5,601 bases of DNA, taken from CAZIOI01 sp964540855. GTDB lineage: Bacteria; Patescibacteriota; UBA1384; DTJR01. The stretch lies in contig CAZIOI010000040.1 in the NCBI GenBank assembly GCA_964540855.1, positions 1-5,601 on the forward strand, read 5' to 3'. A model generated the notes under the pieces. The model did no database searches. It was not told where the DNA came from and was given only the letters and a program-made list of their open reading frames with translations. Positions 5,121-5,601 of the stretch are shown piece after piece. Within the stretch, counting starts at the first letter, position 1, and each line of letters begins with the position of its first letter. The position numbers and the translations under genes are program-made.

Positions 5121-5144
5121 GTCATTCCTGCGAAGGCAGGAATC
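5121..5144 (+). repeat. GTCATTCC-type hairpin just after smpB
   Basis: ATTCCTGC and GCAGGAAT (5124-5143) form an 8-bp stem around GAAG, followed by CTTTGTGT. It is the third copy of the family at 4317 and 4428. It begins 22 bases after the smpB stop and could serve as its transcript end, although the T-run is short. Confidence 0.65.
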
Positions 5145-5149
5145 TTTGT

Positions 5150-5234
5150 GTCATTGCGAGTCCGCATTCGCCGGTTGGCGGACGAAGCAATCTAGTCTTT
5201 AAATCAGACTGCCGCGGCTTCGCCTCGCAGTGAC
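5150..5234. repeat. Second near-complete palindromic GTCATTGCGAG element, 85 bp
   Basis: Ends GTCATTGCGAG (5150-5160) and CTCGCAGTGAC (5224-5234) pair with one mismatch. Inside are GTCCGC/GCGGAC (5160-5165 and 5177-5182), GAAGCAATCT and a mutated AGACTGCC where AGATTGCC is expected. It is a slightly decayed relative of 4480-4561, about the same length but with an unrelated middle. Confidence 0.75.
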
Positions 5235-5249
5235 AGTTTGTGATTATTG

Positions 5250-5355
5250 TGGTGCGTCCGAGCTTTAGCAGAGTGGAGCTGCCAAATGTTCCAAAAGAAC
5301 TATAAAACTCGAACCTCTTCAAATTATTTTAATTATGGTGCACCCGATCCGACTC
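5250..5355 (-). repeat. Direct repeat copy 1: duplicated tRNA-Val 3' end plus trailer
   Basis: These 106 bases match 5414-5520 with two substitutions (5267 and 5288) and one single-base gap. Read on the minus strand, the copy starts with the last 20 bases of the tRNA gene (part of the T loop, the 3' T stem, the 3' acceptor strand and CCA, 5355-5336). It then carries the trailer sequence, including the TTTGGCAG hairpin. The rest of the tRNA is absent, so this is a tRNA remnant or an attachment-site-like duplicate. Confidence 0.85.
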
Positions 5356-5413
5356 CCGCCTGCATCAGCTATACTGAAAGCATTGTGGGCAGGCGAAGGG
5401 ACGATGATTTCCT
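5356..5413. other. 58-bp spacer between the two tRNA-tail repeats
   Basis: This unique sequence lies between the direct repeats. CGCCTGC (5357-5363) and GCAGGCG (5389-5395) are perfect 7-bp inverted repeats 25 bases apart, just inside the left junction. No open frame or tRNA part is recognisable. It may be what remains of an inserted or deleted segment. Confidence 0.5.
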
Positions 5414-5520
5414 TGGTGCGTCCGAGCTTTGGCAGAGTGGAGCTGCCAAATATTCCAAAAGAACTATAAAACTCGAACCTCTTCAAATTATTTTAAATTA
5501 TGGTGCACCCGATCCGACTC
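5414..5520 (-). repeat. Direct repeat copy 2: 3' part of tRNA-Val and its native trailer
   Basis: This 107-base copy runs from inside the tRNA T loop through CCA and about 86 bases of downstream sequence. On the minus strand the trailer contains TTTGGCAG and CTGCCAAA (5450-5443 and 5435-5428), a perfect 8-bp stem with a 7-base loop. It also contains GGTTCGAGT, which resembles a T-loop sequence. Copy 1 has a G-U in the same stem when read on this strand, so pairing is preserved in the tRNA direction. No T-run follows, so a terminator role is uncertain. Confidence 0.85.
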
Positions 5521-5577
5521 GAACGGATGACCTCATCGATGTCAACGATGCGCTCTAACCAACTGAGCTACGGGTGC
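5501..5577 (-). tRNA. tRNA-Val, anticodon GAC, with encoded CCA
   Basis: The 77-base gene folds completely. Its parts are acceptor stem GCACCCG/CGGGTGC (7 bp), D stem GCTC/GAGC with loop AGTTGGTTA, anticodon stem CATCG/CGATG with loop TTGACAT (anticodon GAC, reading GUC and GUU valine codons), variable loop AGGTC, and T stem ATCCG/CGGAT with loop TTCGAGT. Discriminator A and CCA are encoded. No mismatches occur in any stem. Its 3' end is duplicated 164 bp downstream, and its leader carries a sequence complementary to its 3' end. Confidence 0.96.
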
Positions 5578-5584
5578 AAACGAT

Positions 5585-5599
5585 GGGTGCACATAATTT
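5585..5599. repeat. Inverted copy of the tRNA 3' junction in the tRNA leader
   Basis: GGGTGCACATAATTT here is the reverse complement, apart from one missing base, of AAATTATGGTGCACCC (5495-5510), which spans the tRNA 3' acceptor strand, CCA and first trailer bases. Starting seven bases before the tRNA 5' end (5577), it lies in the precursor leader and could pair with the 3' end more extensively than the acceptor stem does. Confidence 0.6.
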
Positions 5600-5601
5600 T
5601 T

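Noticed and set aside
5247..5558. Plus-strand open frame of 103 codons over the repeats and tRNA
   Set aside because: It reads through both copies of the trailer repeat and the antisense strand of the tRNA; ending GAPDPTRTDD is a typical false translation of an antisense tRNA.

Overview
The window looks like a compact bacterial chromosome segment of modest G+C content, with intergenic stretches as AT-rich as about 27-40 percent. SmpB and the tRNA with an encoded CCA point to Bacteria. Tightly overlapping genes, promoter-proximal genes without Shine-Dalgarno sites, and intergenic gaps full of short palindromic repeats fit a small-genome environmental lineage such as Patescibacteria/CPR. That assignment is inference; no marker here proves it.

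The left two thirds (1-3618, minus strand) is one operon for making thymidylate. In transcription order it holds: a P-loop nucleotide kinase-like protein (3618-3073); a gap with a palindromic repeat; a second, paralogous kinase (2896-2345); a single polypeptide joining a dCMP deaminase to a trimeric-type dUTPase (2379-1309, GTG start); glyA, serine hydroxymethyltransferase (1331-51); and the first 13 codons of thyA, thymidylate synthase (from GTG at 41, running off the window edge). The logic is coherent. Deaminase and dUTPase both deliver dUMP, GlyA supplies methylene-tetrahydrofolate, ThyA makes dTMP, and the kinases are good candidates for phosphorylating dNMPs. The thyA start is easy to miss because only 41 bases are present.

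The middle (3619-4658) holds the operon promoter, then an isolated GC-rich gene for an unrecognised 105-residue protein (4136-3819). It has its own promoter, a hairpin at the predicted 5' end of the mRNA, a strong Shine-Dalgarno and a 12-bp GC-rich hairpin after the stop. Its codon use differs clearly from its neighbours. A cluster of palindromic repeats of the GTCATTGCGAG and GTCATTCC types fills 4240-4561.

The right end (4659-5601) has smpB on the plus strand, apparently read from a leaderless mRNA, then two more palindromic repeats, then a tRNA-Val(GAC) on the minus strand. The last 20 bases of the tRNA and about 86 bases of its trailer are duplicated 164 bp further downstream, with a 58-bp unrelated spacer between the copies.

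No CRISPR array, transposase or recognisable defence system is present. The most notable items are the deaminase-dUTPase fusion inside a complete dTMP cassette with twin kinases, the orphan GC-rich gene with hairpins at both ends, and the duplicated tRNA 3' end.
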